Numbered from the stretch's first letter, positions 25,035 to 36,830 are shown. The stretch is 64,000 nucleotides of DNA from Orbilia blumenaviensis (GCA_036872755.1 JAVHNS010000012.1:682001-746000); one strand, 5' to 3'. Numbers and translations: made by a program. Notes: generated by a model not told the origin, from the sequence alone.

Positions 25035-25632
25035 CAGATTTCGCTAGCATAACTTCGTTAATTTAGCAGATTTAGCTAGCATAACTGCGTTAATTTAACA
25101 CAGTTATGCAGCCGATAAATACTGTCTAGTCGCCCCTCTCTGCCCAGAAGGCCGCTCCTACCCATTTCTTAGGTCAGTTTACTGATACGCCTATCTATAG
25201 CTAATAAGATCCACGATTAACGAACCAGTCAACGTCCATTTTGGACCTCTTACATATAAGTTTAAGCCGAACCAGTTGTATAACTTAATACTATAGCCAC
25301 GCTATTTAAGCTATATTCGTAGACCTAGCTATTCGAAAAGGAAAAAAAAAAAATGGAGGAAAAATTAATATATAGAATGCCCCCCCATAAGTTAGCTTCG
25401 CAGCTTCCGTGACACTGAACAAACAGGTAACTCTCAGTAAATTCTATCGCATATGTCAACCCATAGACAGCCATTATTCAACCCCATTCTCCGAATTGAA
25501 CCCCGTAACCTGCCATTAACTACCCGATTCAATATGAATCCCCCGCTTCACTACCATGTTTATAATGCTGCAGCCTTATCCCAAACCCACATTGATGAAT
25601 CCCTCTTAGCCCGAGATACACCGTGTCAGTGT
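23531..25632. other. Intergenic region
   Basis: Promoter side of the BAX-inhibitor gene and 3' flank of the next minus-strand gene. About 2.1 kb, AT-rich, no supportable gene. It contains a T-rich run at 25009-25034 and the small direct/inverted repeat block at 25043-25109. Confidence 0.4.
25043..25109. repeat. Imperfect 32-bp direct repeat with internal inverted repeat
   Basis: gctagcataact[t/g]cgttaattta occurs at 25043 and again at 25075, 32 bp apart. The second copy also forms a perfect 9-bp inverted repeat gcataactg / cagttatgc (25079-25087 and 25101-25109). No coding function; could be a footprint of a small inverted-repeat element. Confidence 0.6.
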
Positions 25633-26309
25633 TTACAAACACCTAAACCACGGCTTCGGCTTCTCAACATCGCTCTTTCCCTGCTTCCAGATCTTCCATA
25701 CCGCCTATCACAAAATTTCACATGTTAGCTAACCACTCTCTACAGATGCTACCTAAATGATTAGACTTAAAAGGCATTAAAAGGCTTACCATCATCCCAC
25801 TTGCCAAAAACAACACCGCACTCACGAACGTAAACGTCTCAACCGCCGCCCAGCGGGCGCATTGATCCTTCGGCTATACCATCACATATTAGTAAAACCC
25901 CTCCCAAAAAAAAACAACGATATGAAGAAATAAAGATGAAAAGGTTACTAACCCGTCCACTCAACCAAACCCCAAACCTAACCTCCACATCCCAAGCCTT
26001 CTCACACCCCATCCCAACAACCCAATTAACCAGCGTCCCAAACGCCGCCAGGTTCATAACAAAAAGTCCCAAATCCGCCGGGAAGATTGTGTACCTCCAG
26101 AATATCAAGCATCCAAAGGAATATACCAATGAAGCGGAGGATATGACGGTTGTGTATACGAACCTACCGTTGGGGGAGGGGATGTGGTAGCGGCTGAGGG
26201 TGTTGAGGTAGTGTCCTACTATGCCGGTTACGATTATCGAGGAGAGGAGTTGGGAGACGCGGAAGGTTATGGAGAGGATGCGGGGGATGTAGATTTCTGC
26301 TGGTGCCAT
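25633..26309 (-). CDS. Small four-TM membrane protein, MARVEL-like
   Basis: Exons, read leftwards, 25953-26309, 25790-25873 and 25633-25704 join in phase 0 to give 170 residues. Four hydrophobic segments are visible: about 18-36 (VSQLLSSIIVTGIVGHYL), 51-70 (VYTTVISSASLVYSFGCLIF), 80-100 (LGLFVMNLAAFGTLVNWVVG) and 128-146 (VETFTFVSAVLFLASGMM), followed by a lysine-rich cytosolic tail. This is the layout of fungal MARVEL-like (Nce102-type) plasma-membrane proteins, often linked to eisosomes or membrane domains. Sequence and layout resemble the gene at 28564-30888, especially near the N-terminal RVSQLL / RVLQLIL and the aspartate at the start of TM3, so the two are probably distant paralogs. Introns are 79 and 85 bp. 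Function is inferred from topology only. Confidence 0.75.
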
Positions 26310-28563
26310 TTTTTTGGTTTTTGATGCTGGGTGTATAAATATATTGGGTATAGACGAATCGTCTGAAGGAAAGTCTTGTATTGATTCAACTTTTCAAAAG
26401 CTCGCAGAGCCCGCGTTGATATCGCTTTTATGTAGCAATATCGCGATCGTATACGCGTAGAACTGAAATTTTGTAAAAGCAGAACTCGTAGGCTTCAAAC
26501 TATAGGAACCTCGTGTTCTGCCGAGATGAATTGAAGTTTCGAAAGTCGGAACTAGAGAGAGAGAGAGAGAAATACTAAAATAGGTAGGAAAGACTTTTAT
26601 AAGATGATATATGTATGAAAAAAAATTGATCCAGTCAATTATCAAATATCAGAAAAAGAATTAAAGGTAAAAGAGAAAGAATGCCAAAGGAAACTGCTGA
26701 TAAAGTTGAATGTAAAATGCACGAAGATAGATAGCAAAAACCACCCAGAACTCATGGCCAAGCCGCTGCTTTATACTTCACAGCGACCACAAGTGTAATA
26801 TCCTAGATGATAACTAATTAAGATCCCAGAACTACAAAGCAATGAATGAAGATAGAAATCAGCTCACTATCACTATCACACTTCATGCACATATTCCTCT
26901 AATTTCTAAAAATTGCCATTAATCCTAGAAGTATGTGGCACGACTCGGGTTTGCGGGGAGCTTAGGACGCGATTAAGACTGCGAATGAGGCTTTCGTGTT
27001 TATTCTATTCTTATCGCCATGCAATTCATCAATTGTGATTACCAGTGGTTGCAACCAATAGCATTATAGTCCAAAAAGTTTACAGCCAATCGCTAAAGCC
27101 TCCTGTCAAATAAGCCAAAAGGAAAACTAAGGCGCCCGACCGAACTGACCGAGAAACATTCCCGCATCCAAGACATTCTGGCGTTGAGCCGCAAGGATGG
27201 GGAGAAAGAGCAGGCGCCTAGAAAAAAAGGCCTCCCCAATGGGAAAAAATGGGCGGTGCCACGGCATACCGAAATTCTGGATACCGGGAAAGTTTACCAG
27301 GGTAATTATGTGAAAAACGAATCAATTCGATAGGATCGACTGCTCAACAAAATGGTGCTCTGCTTGCGTGGAATCTGTCAGCCCTATGAGCTAGCCGTTG
27401 CCGGAAACCATACAGCCTCGAAACACAACCCTAGCATATGCGCATCCTCACGAAATAGAACACAATCAATCTTTTCACTAGCTAGACAAAATCCACGAAC
27501 TATCGCAAAAAACAAAATTCTAAAGTTATTCAGCTCTTCACTTTCTATTTCGCATTCCCAGAATACAATTACCTTTAAAATTGGTCGAGTTAAGGGGTTG
27601 TCCAAAATACACACTTATTAACAACATTACAGCCAAATAGTAGCAAAATGACATTTGTTGGGGTAAAATCTGCCTTTATCATATCTTTTTTTTTTCTGCC
27701 TTTTGGAGCTCAAGGTGGTCATGTGATCTGAATGATCCCGACAGGGGAGTTCCCTTTGCAAGCATTGCCTAAGGATGGTGGTTGGAATATATAGAAACAT
27801 GTCTGTGATGATTTAGTGATATATCGTTTCATTGGCTGTAGTTCTTTTCTCGCTTAGAGGGTTAAGCGCCTTGCAGGTTGCGCTGGTTGAACCGCAAGGA
27901 CCCCTTGACGTTTTGAAACGGGGGTGTGGTGAATGGTAAGCTTTCTCAATTCTTTCTGGATATAGAATAGCTTTTTTATAATTTTAGAAGTCTTCATGAG
28001 GGTATAGGTGGTGCAGGGGGGATTGAAGGTCCAGACTTCTTGAGATTCGATGGCAGTTTATGCAAACCAGGATTAGGCTGGACTGGGTGAGAACTCTTGC
28101 TTTTGATTGGTCAACGCTGAGGGCGAGTGGCCTAAACGGGCGTTTTACAATGTTGCAACAGGGAACGCAAGATTGGTGTAACCTTGTCTGATCATCTTGA
28201 CAATCCGACATACATGGCATAGTAGTATATCTAGTAAGTGTGCATATGACTATTCAGGCTGGGAAATTATTTCGAAGAATAAAAATTTGCATTTCGGAAT
28301 TATTTGAGAACCTAGTTCTCTCGATAAGAAGTGAAGGACGCAAAAGAAAAGAGAACATGTATGGAAACGGTGTAGTGGATATTTCGAACGAAAGAAACAC
28401 GCGCACGGATTCACAGAAACCGCCAGTAAAAGCAACAACCGCAAAAGAAGGAATCCCAGCCAGGGGATCTCCCAACCATTAACCTAGCAAGAGAGTGAAT
28501 AAAAAAACCACACCCGTGTACTTGTCTCTTCAAACCTGTTCTATGTCTCAACAAGCACCCCGC
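26310..28563. other. Intergenic region
   Basis: About 2.25 kb with no supportable gene. A GA dinucleotide run lies near 26555-26570. One isolated copy of the 26-bp motif that fills the long intron of the next gene lies at 27701-27726. Confidence 0.4.
27701..27726 (+). repeat. Isolated copy of the 26-bp CATGTGA motif
   Basis: ttttggagctcaaggtggtc followed by atgtga matches the motif repeated inside the intron at 28855-30585. It lies downstream of that gene's last exon, so the repeat family is not confined to the intron. Confidence 0.75.
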
Positions 28564-30888
28564 TTAAACTCCAAATTTGGTGTTCTCTCTAGCCCGGCCA
28601 GACAAGCTTGTCTTCTGATTTCGGTACTTCCAGAAATACCACCCGCCGACAACAGAGCTGACGAGCCAAAGGAGCCAGTTGACGAGGTCCAACCACATCG
28701 CATCTCGCATCTGCTCGATATCGTGATTTCCTTCCGGGTCTTCGTGCATGTAAAGGGATGCGAAGATGGCGAAGACGGTGAGCCAGCAGATGAAAAGGAC
28801 GATGTCCCAGACGAAAAAGAAGCGGAGGGGCCAGAAGGGCAGGGAGTAGAGGATCTAGATAATATATTTTATGTCAGCGTTGGTTTATTTGTGGTGGTAC
28901 TGTGTTCTGTTAGGTTTATGTGGTCTGGTGTGTGAGTGTGTATGTGTGTGTGGCTGCCATTATTGGGATTTAATCCAGAATGGCTCCTGGTGAATTTGAA
29001 TACGTAGGCTGAGTGCCAGAATACTCCGGGTTTTGATCGCCATTAATGTCATGTGACCTTGGGCCGCATCCCTTAGGTCCTGGGTTAACCTAGAGTCAAA
29101 ATCCTGCGAATATTGAAACACCAGAACGAGGTGGATGGTGAACTTCATGATGTCGGGAATGGTCGACACCAGTTTTGATCCCTAAAATGGTCATGTGATG
29201 TAGAAACTAGGCATGTCCGATCTCCTCCATAGAGTATGAACACCACCGGTGACACTAGGATCATGACCAGCTTTGAGGCTGGATCGTAGTATCGAAGTTG
29301 AAGTGTCTACAGGAGTTTTGGAGGCCAAAATTATCACGTGACCTTGACCTTGAGTAGAGGGGGCCCTAACAACTGTTCAGGGAACCGACATCAACACCGG
29401 TGCTGAGGCAATGACTGGTCTCGGAATGCTAGGACACCAGCAGGACTACTTCGGCATCATCAACCACTGAAGTGTCGATAGAAGTTTTGGAGCTCAAAAT
29501 GGTCATGTGATCGTTGGTAGTGATCTCAAAATGAAAAACCAAACCACCAAGCATCATTATCACAACGAAAAAGCCCATCGAAGCTGTCGGCAGGGGTTTT
29601 GACGTCCAAAATTGTCACGTGATGGGCACTCCACTAGCCCAGGAATGAAACTAAACCTCCAACATCAAAGTCTCATGATGGAGTATTGTCGAGCTGTCGA
29701 CAGATGGTTTTAAGCGCAAAGTGGTCATGTGACCCTGACCGGGCTCCAGGAATGAAACCAAACCGCTAACCGATATTGTCGTGATGTGTGTAGAACCGTC
29801 GACACTTCGGTAAAGTAGTTTTGAAGCTCAAAGTGGTCATGTGACTTGGCTTTCTGTGGATGCTGCCTCTGTAGTTAGGAGGGATGGGACAGCTATAAGC
29901 TGAGTTGAGTGAGCCTCTTTGATCCTCAACAACCACTCTTGCGCAGAAGTTTGCCAAAGCCCCCCGCTTGTGACCATCCTTCTTCTGGGTAGGAGTGGGT
30001 CCTAGTAAGATAGATGTATGAAGAAGTTATTCCTCCTCCATCATGACCAGTGAAACAACTTCGAAGCCGTCTCTGGACCGTCGGTAATCCTGGGAACCGT
30101 TTTGAAAGCCAAAGTAGTCACGTGATTCCTGCATCTTCTATGTGTAAGAAGATCAACTGCAGTGACTCTACGCTTTGGGCTACCGGCCTATTTTGGCGCC
30201 ACCGCTGTTTGCTCAATCCTGCAGTCCCCGGGCTGGTCCCATATGGATGGCCAACAGTGGGTAATTGAGGTCCATGGCCCATAACAATGCCATTTACCGC
30301 TCTATTCTCTGGTATCGTATGCTGTGCGTAGCAGGATTATTGTAAAGATCGGGTAAATCGACGACTCCAGCGGCTGAAACCCATTTTGACTCCAAAATAA
30401 TCACGTGACACTGACCAAAGAGGTGGTTGTCGCTGCCATAGTTATAGAATCGAAGCGCCGCGATATGACGTCATAGCGCACACACACACACATACCCTTA
30501 CAACCACCCAAAAAATATCGAACACAAAACAACAACAGCAGAACAATACGGAAGAAAGGAAAAGGGAGAGAGAGAAAAAACCCACCGCAGTAATAGAACT
30601 CAAACCTCCAACCACGACCGCCCAAATCCACCTGGCATCAGCATGTTCATTTGCATCCGTCGCTCGCGCCAGGTATTTCCCGTACAGTCCAATGACGGCA
30701 CATGCTAGAATCAGCTGGAGGACACGAAGGACACCCTGTTTGTATATGAATTATTTTTGTTTAGGTTAGTTGGTTGGTAATTTATTACATAGATGTGGTC
30801 TTTTTTTTTTTGAAAAAAAAAAAAAAAAAAGAATAGTTCTTACGAGGATTATACGCCCGGTGAGCGTTTGGACTGCTTTTAGTGACAT
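28564..30888 (-). CDS. Small MARVEL-like membrane protein gene with a 1.7-kb intron
   Basis: Exons, read leftwards, 30844-30888 (15 codons), 30586-30735 (50 codons) and 28564-28854 (96 codons plus stop) all join in phase 0: 161 residues. TM1 is VLRVLQLILACAVIGLYG, TM2 WIWAVVVGGLSSITA-ILYSL (the long intron falls inside it), TM3 FVWDIVLFICWLTVFAIFAS and TM4 MWLDLVNWLLWLVSSVVGG. The HEDPEGN.....MRDAMW loop before TM4 is typical of fungal MARVEL-domain proteins. The role is probably plasma-membrane organisation. The last intron (28855-30585) is 1731 bp; GTGGGT donor, ctgac branch site and TAG acceptor are all present, and the joined TM2 is continuous. This length is exceptional here and comes from a repeat array. 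The first intron (108 bp) contains T11-G-A18. Confidence 0.8.
29031..30408 (+). repeat. Degenerate tandem repeat array with nine 26-bp TCAYGTGA motifs
   Basis: Core copies start at 29031, 29173, 29316, 29485, 29597, 29708, 29819, 30100 and 30384. Each reads approximately TTTTGRNNNCNAAANTGGTC then AYGTGA. Spacings are 142, 143, 169, 112, 111, 111, 281 and 284 bp, so a basic unit of about 111 or 142 bp has been lost or merged in places. Sequence between cores is also related: gtcgaca/gtcgata before the core and ggaatgaaac.aaacc.. after it in the copies at 29485-29819. The whole array lies inside the last intron of the MARVEL-like gene. It is non-coding in all frames. Confidence 0.85.
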
Positions 30889-32972
30889 TCTTTCTTTCTT
30901 TGCTTTCGAGTTCGGGTTCGTGAGTGTGTTGTTTTCCTTGGGAGTAGCTAAGCTTTAGAGGAGCGGTTAGGTTGATAGGAGGAGAAGAAGATTATCGATA
31001 ACTTTCAACGTTCCGTTAATTTATCATAAAAAAAAGGAAGAAGAAAAGTGGGAAACTGGGGAAATTAACATTCCAACCTTCTTTTCTTATCAACTTCAAA
31101 AACCGATAGGTTGGTTCTGAATTCAACTCCGTGGAATGCAACAGGCTGGTCCCGTGGAAGTTTTATACACGGATGACACGACACCACGTAGTTTTAGTTA
31201 GCGATTTGGCTGGTTAGCGACTAGTTTGGAATTTTTTTGGTCACGGTGCGCCAGCAAAGCGATATATACCTATCTATCTATAAAACAAAAAAAAACAAAA
31301 TCAAGTTCCAACCAGATCGAACCGGGTCATGTAAAAACGTCACAGCTTTTGGTAGCAGGGCCCATGCGCAGCGACTGTATGCGCTTGAATATCGATCTCT
31401 CGTGCCTTCTGTTCTACAGGTTATTACCTAGTTAGGACCGAGACTAAGGCTATACGTAAACCACTCCAATCCAAGAAAGAAACAAAACCATACAGAATAG
31501 AAATACTCTGCGAGAAACCAAAAAAATAGAAGCAGAAGAAAAAGAAGAGAGCGAACAGAGAAAAAAAGCCATCCAGACCAGGCCAGCGCAGCACCAACAA
31601 TGGCCCAAGGCTAACGAGGCCCTTTCGCCAAACCAACCAAAGAAATGATATCAAACCCCACAAAAAAACAGATCACGATGTCATCATGCAGCTCCTCCCA
31701 TGGCGTCCAATAAACACTCTTCAAGCAAGGGTTCACGAGAAGAAAAAAAACTCTTTCCAATCAAGAACAAAGCGAGCGAGCGGGAACAAAAAAAAAGGTC
31801 TCAAATTCTTTAAAAGACGGCCAATGAGGAAGAAACCCTGTCGATTAAAACCAGCTATAGCTTGCGATTGGGGCGCAAAAATTGGTTTCTCTTTCGTTAG
31901 TATGACGTCAATATCAAATGGTTTATCGATCGGGACCTCAAGTCACAACAAAAACGATCCAGACCATTTTATCCGATTTTTAGCGTTCGTTCAGAATTTG
32001 AACCATGCAAGGTATACGGGCCAGCAGTGAGGGACGTAAGGATTCAAAAAAATTAAAAAATGATAAAAAATAATAATAAGGCAGGAATTGTATCTTTTGT
32101 ATACCACAATAATCTACAGAATTAAGAAAGCAAGTACAATAGCACTGATAAGCAACAGTAGTAGTAAAAACCAAAGGGAAATCGGAGAGAAGAAGAATAG
32201 TCTCTCGCCGAATATGTATCCGAGCTGTGCGCACCCGAAAAGTACAAAAAAAAAGGGAATCGGATATCGTTTTAATAAACGATGCGAACAAGAAGTAACA
32301 AAACAAAATAAAGAGTAGAAAAAAAATGAACAGCAGCAAAGCCGCCGTAGTAGCAGCAATGTAGACAACGATTGAAATGGAAAAGAAAGTAAGGAAACAC
32401 CAGAACGCTCTATCAACCGTGTGCTTTAAGTCATAAACCCAAAAACCGTAGAGAGAAAGATAAATTAAAAGGGAAAGAACAGAAGAGACGCCTTTCCCCC
32501 CTCATAAGTTAGGTAGTTGATAAGTTTTAATAATTGAAGATAAAATAGAAAACGGACGACGGAGATTCATAAACTCTTAAGAAGGGACATGATGTTTCTT
32601 TTCGAAGGGTATCATGCGACTAAGCGACACAGGGTTTATGTTTTCGGCTGCAAAAGGTCGGTTGCGGAGCGGTGATTCCGAAGAGTCAGTCGGGGAAGGT
32701 CCATGCCGGATTACTTTCTCAGGATAAATAGGTCACGTGGATCGTTGGTTTGGGCGGATGATTAATTTTTTTTCATCGACGAGGAAAGGGGCGTTTTTTT
32801 GAAAAAGATGCATCTGTAGAATGGTCGTATTCTTGTCCTTCCATTTAGGCAATCCGTAATGTGCATATCTATAGAGATGTATTGTATTTGTGTCTCGTAT
32901 TCATGAGGTTTTTCGTGATGAGAAGGGATGGATCGATGACGTGAAGACAAGAGGGAGAAAGAAAGAAAAAAA
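30889..32972. other. Intergenic region, A/G-rich
   Basis: Upstream region of the MARVEL-like gene and 3' flank of the next minus-strand gene. It is full of A-rich and purine-rich tracts (for example 31270-31300, 31490-31580, 32040-32340) that create open frames made only of Lys/Arg or, in reverse, Phe/Leu. I see no real gene. Confidence 0.4.
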
Positions 32973-34865
32973 TCACTTCGGTGTAGGAGCGTCGACAACA
33001 AGGTTAACCGTCTCAGACTTGCTAGACGGATCAGATGCGTTAGACGCCTGTCTCAGAGGCGAAGGACGGGATCCGGAAGCAGTTGCAGCAGCAGCAGCAG
33101 TAAGAGATGGAGGAGGTTGAACGGTATCCTTTCGGATCACTCGTAACTTGCCCAAAACACCACCAGTGTGAACGATGACTACTCTCTTCTGGTCATCCTC
33201 GTGAAGAACCTCGATCGTCTCCCCAGGCTGAGGACCCGTGTTTGGGTTAGGGATCGGAGTGCGAGACCGCCGCGAGCGCGTACCGATAGAACCGGAGCGG
33301 TCGGAGCTTTGCGAACGGGATGCCTGGGCTGTATTCTTGCCGGAAGATGACTGGGAAAGCTGCTTCTTACGTAAGCCGCCATCGATGGCATCTTCGATAT
33401 CATCGTTCATGGGTGAGCCCGGGGTAGTGATCACGGCGGTATCCTTGACGGATACGGGGACAGGATCGTGGTGGAATTGTTGCTGGGTGGCGACGGTGGC
33501 GGATTCTTCGTCCATGGCGGGATAAGGGGTCGGGGACTGTGATGAAGATGAGGATTTAGTCGGTCGGATGAAGGAGGAAGAAGGAGGAGAAGAAGAACGG
33601 GTGTCGTAGTATTCGTCGTGATCGAATTCAAATAGGATCCAGTCGTCTTCCCAGTCAAAAGGCTGGAGATCGCGTGAGGTTGGATTTTCGTCAAAGATGG
33701 ACCAGTTGATGTCGGGAACAGTGGATTCGGCAAGATCGTTGGCGAGGGAGGCCTGGCGAAGGAATAAAATAAGTACTTAAGTGTCAAGAAAGAACTACCT
33801 TTCCTCTTGCGCAAGTAAGCTAGGTAGGTAGTACTGTGTTTAAGGAGAGTTGGTTTTTTTTTTTCCTCTTTCAAGTTGGTGATGATTGGGGGAGGCAAAT
33901 GACTAAAAAGAGAAAGAAAGAAAGAGAAAAAAAGAATTGGAGAGTTCCGAACGGAGGATGGCGAGGCTTTAGATCTAGAACGGGGGATGGGATGTGGGAT
34001 GAATGGATGATAGATGATGGGATGGGTTAGAACGGGGGCTGAGGTGAAGCTAGCAGGAAGGGGATGGCCGATGGGGGATGGCAGTGGAACCCAGTAACTA
34101 GCTGGCGGCGGACAATTGTCGGTTGACCGGTCGGTCGGGTAACAAATCGTCAGGCCACAACCCAATGCAAACCGCGACCTCACCAGTATGTAACACTTTA
34201 AATAGACCTCCGGTAGTCTCTTCCAACTCAACTCAACTCAACTCAATCAATCAAATCCAATCCTTGTTCTGCATTCAAATCCGCTTTCAATGACGACGGG
34301 GCTCCATAGTCTGTCCCGCTCCTGCTTGTCTCTGCCGCCCAAGTACCTAGGTAGCAACGGTCCAGACCCAGACCACACAACCCATACGTACTGGGCCTCC
34401 ATACTGGGGGGAAGGTGGAACAGGAATGCCTGTAACTAATCCGTAACCAGTGTGTAATACCATCCCGTGTATAAGTATCCCGTGCGGGATAGTAAGGAAG
34501 CAGGCGGTCAAAGTATTTGGCGGCAATACCTAGTAGGTAATATATATGTATGTCTGGCCCGCGCATGTGTATGCCTTGTACGTATGTATATGTATGTGCG
34601 CCTGTATGTCTCTCTGCATTGCACCATGCATATGCAGGATGCGATACGATACGATACAATACAATACCGGGCAAAACGAAGTGCATGAAGTGCAGCGACC
34701 CAAAATAATAAATTTCGGCTGCCGCTTGGATTCTGGGGCTAAGGAATGCAGTATAATATATTCGACATATTAAAAGAGAATGAGAGTACCTACCAGATTC
34801 GTATCGTCATCCGCGCCATAGTAGTCGTCCCAGAAATCCTCGTCAAAGTCGTACCACTCTGCCAT
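32973..34865 (-). CDS. Uncharacterised acidic, Ser/Arg-rich protein with a 1-kb intron
   Basis: Exon 1 (34794-34865, 24 codons) starts MAEWYDFDEDFWDDYYGADD; exon 2 (32973-33752) continues in phase 0 with another acidic stretch (FDWEDDWILFEFDHDEYYD), giving 283 residues. The middle is Ser-rich with an RS/RR segment (about 190-205), then a short structured part, GETIEVLHEDDQKRVVIVHT and GGVLGKLRVIRKDTV, followed by an Ala/Ser-rich tail. No known domain is recognised. No signal peptide or membrane segment is present; the composition suggests a cytosolic or nuclear protein. The intron (33753-34793, 1041 bp) has GTAGGT and CAG ends and contains CAACT and GATAC pentamer runs. If exon 1 were wrong, translation could begin at 33515 in exon 2 with 180 residues. 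Confidence 0.6.
34224..34667. repeat. Pentamer microsatellites inside the 1-kb intron
   Basis: (CAACT)4 at 34224-34243 and five GATAC/AATAC units at 34643-34667 lie in the intron of the acidic-protein gene, together with a perfect TACCTAGGTA palindrome at 34344-34353. They help explain the unusual intron length. Confidence 0.8.
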
Positions 34866-36830
34866 CGCTGCTGCTGCTGCGCTTCCCTAACTCCCCGGTA
34901 AACCTTTGTTTTGTTTCGGGGTTTTCGAGAAAATTCACAGCCTTATAGGAAAAACCAAATAAAGCGGTCCTCAAATGGTAAAAAGTGTGGGGGTGGTGGA
35001 AGGAAACCTTGTCACCGCCTTTTTCGTTCGTTGGCTCGCTCTTTCGTTCGTCAACGGTTCGCTAAGGCAGCGAGTAGGACGTTTACCGGTCCTGCACTAC
35101 CGGACCTCTGGAAACCACGAAAAGAATGGAGGCGCTTGATCGTGGAAAATCAAGGAATATGATAGATGGCTTTGGATTAAATAGGAAATATACAGGTCTG
35201 GAAAAGCTAGATTAGAAATAACGAGAAAAGGGAAGAGGACCAAGGGGAGAGGTTTGGAAATTTGGAGAGTAAGAAAGTGGAAGGGAGAAGGAAGGAAAGT
35301 GGAACCAAATAAAAATTAAATAAAAAAAATTAAAATAAAAAAAATAGAAAGAGGAGGAGTAGTTAGCTTATAGCTGGCGAGCCGGACAAGGGAATATCTT
35401 TCACAAATGATGTCCAAAGCGGAAAGCGACTTGAAGATTTTGGCGCAGATGCCAGCCAGCTCAGCCAAGTAACAAGCTTAAGGCGAGGCGGGGCAAGGGT
35501 ACTTGTACCCAACTGGATCTGATGGAACCATGTATGCACTGTACATGTACCCCAGCTGCAGGAGCACTTACGTACAAAGTCTGGCAAAGATCCGAAGAAG
35601 ACGAAGTAGCGAACGTTGTAATATTTGTGTTGGAGGGGTAGTTTTTCAAGTACCCATAAAGCTAAAATTTAAAGTACCCCTCCCGATCTGGATTCAAATT
35701 CGAATTTCCCAGCAAAAAGAGGGAAAGAGCGAAAGCGGAAAAGAAGGAGAGAAGAAAAATAAGAAGGAGGAAAGCAGTAATTCCAAAGAGCTCGAGCTTC
35801 TACCAATAAAAAGATGGGATTTGAAGGCCAGAAAAAGAAAATTGTATAAAAAGACAAAAAGTCGCTTCTGCAACTCTGCTCTGCAGCGGGACGGCCAACA
35901 AAAGATAGCTTCCCCCTCCTAGACCCACCCTCTAACTTCTAAGTAGCCTAGGTTCTCCTCAACAGTTGGAAAATAGTATACGTACCTGAGATTACTGCGG
36001 AGAATCCAGGGTTGAAGGGAGTAGATGTACAGTACCGCGGAGTGGAGAGGGTTTATGTTTCGTGGCGATTTCATGCAGGTCGGCTCGCTCGACGGGTCAT
36101 AAGGTGTGCATCAGCTGGCGATCTAGCGCTACTTATGCAGGTAGACTTGCTCTCCACCATCGTCATCATCACCACCATCACCAATACGTTCATATATTTA
36201 TATACTCGAATCAACTTTGATGAGGGGAAAAATGAAAAAAAGCGACTACTGTGCCAGGTACATGTTAGCTGCTGTTATGAGTCTTTTCTGAACAAGACGT
36301 TGGCGGCTGAGGATTTAGCACGCAAGATACACAGATACCTACGGAACTTACCTAATAAACTTTACTATGAATTAACTCAAATAAAGGGAAAAGATTTTAC
36401 TTATAAGACGCTACCTATAGGTTCGTCGGTGTTCTTACTGCATGCGCATACTGCCAGTGGTACTGAAACGCACCCCATCAACCTGGTTATATCCATATAT
36501 ATATGGCCATGTGACCCTTCCAACAAGTAAATTTTGTGGCGTTGACTGTCAACTGTACTATCCAAACACCAGAGATTGCTAACTACTTAAGTCGCAAACT
36601 TTGAAGTGTAAATGGGAATTTAATGTATGTACACATGAGCTGCTTGACCCGTTATATCGCTAAGTGGTTTTACTAATCCAGTCATAGCATTCGATTTGTG
36701 GTAATTTTTTTGCCATCGAAAGATTTAAAAGCATAGTATCATTACCTGTTAGTGAACACGAGCTAGCTCAAATGGGACAAACCAAGACAAAGAAACAAAT
36801 ATTTATTAGTTTAATAATTTACCAATTGAT
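34866..36830. other. Intergenic region
   Basis: Promoter of the acidic-protein gene and 3' flank of the coiled-coil membrane protein gene. A 172-codon open frame at 36012-36530 (plus) starts with TTG, lacks a conserved domain and is not accepted as a gene. A purine-rich tract spans about 35700-35780. Confidence 0.4.

Noticed and set aside
31424..32416. Several Phe/Leu-rich minus-strand frames that look like membrane proteins
   Set aside because: They are created by A-rich tracts read in reverse; frames overlap each other and none has splicing or conserved motifs.
33431..34231. Long minus-strand open frame of 266 codons
   Set aside because: It overlaps the acidic-protein exon in another frame and its intron; composition is Pro/Ser/Phe low complexity and there is no domain. 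Treated as a shadow.
36012..36530. 172-codon plus-strand open frame
   Set aside because: It starts with TTG, has no conserved block and runs through AT-rich intergenic DNA.
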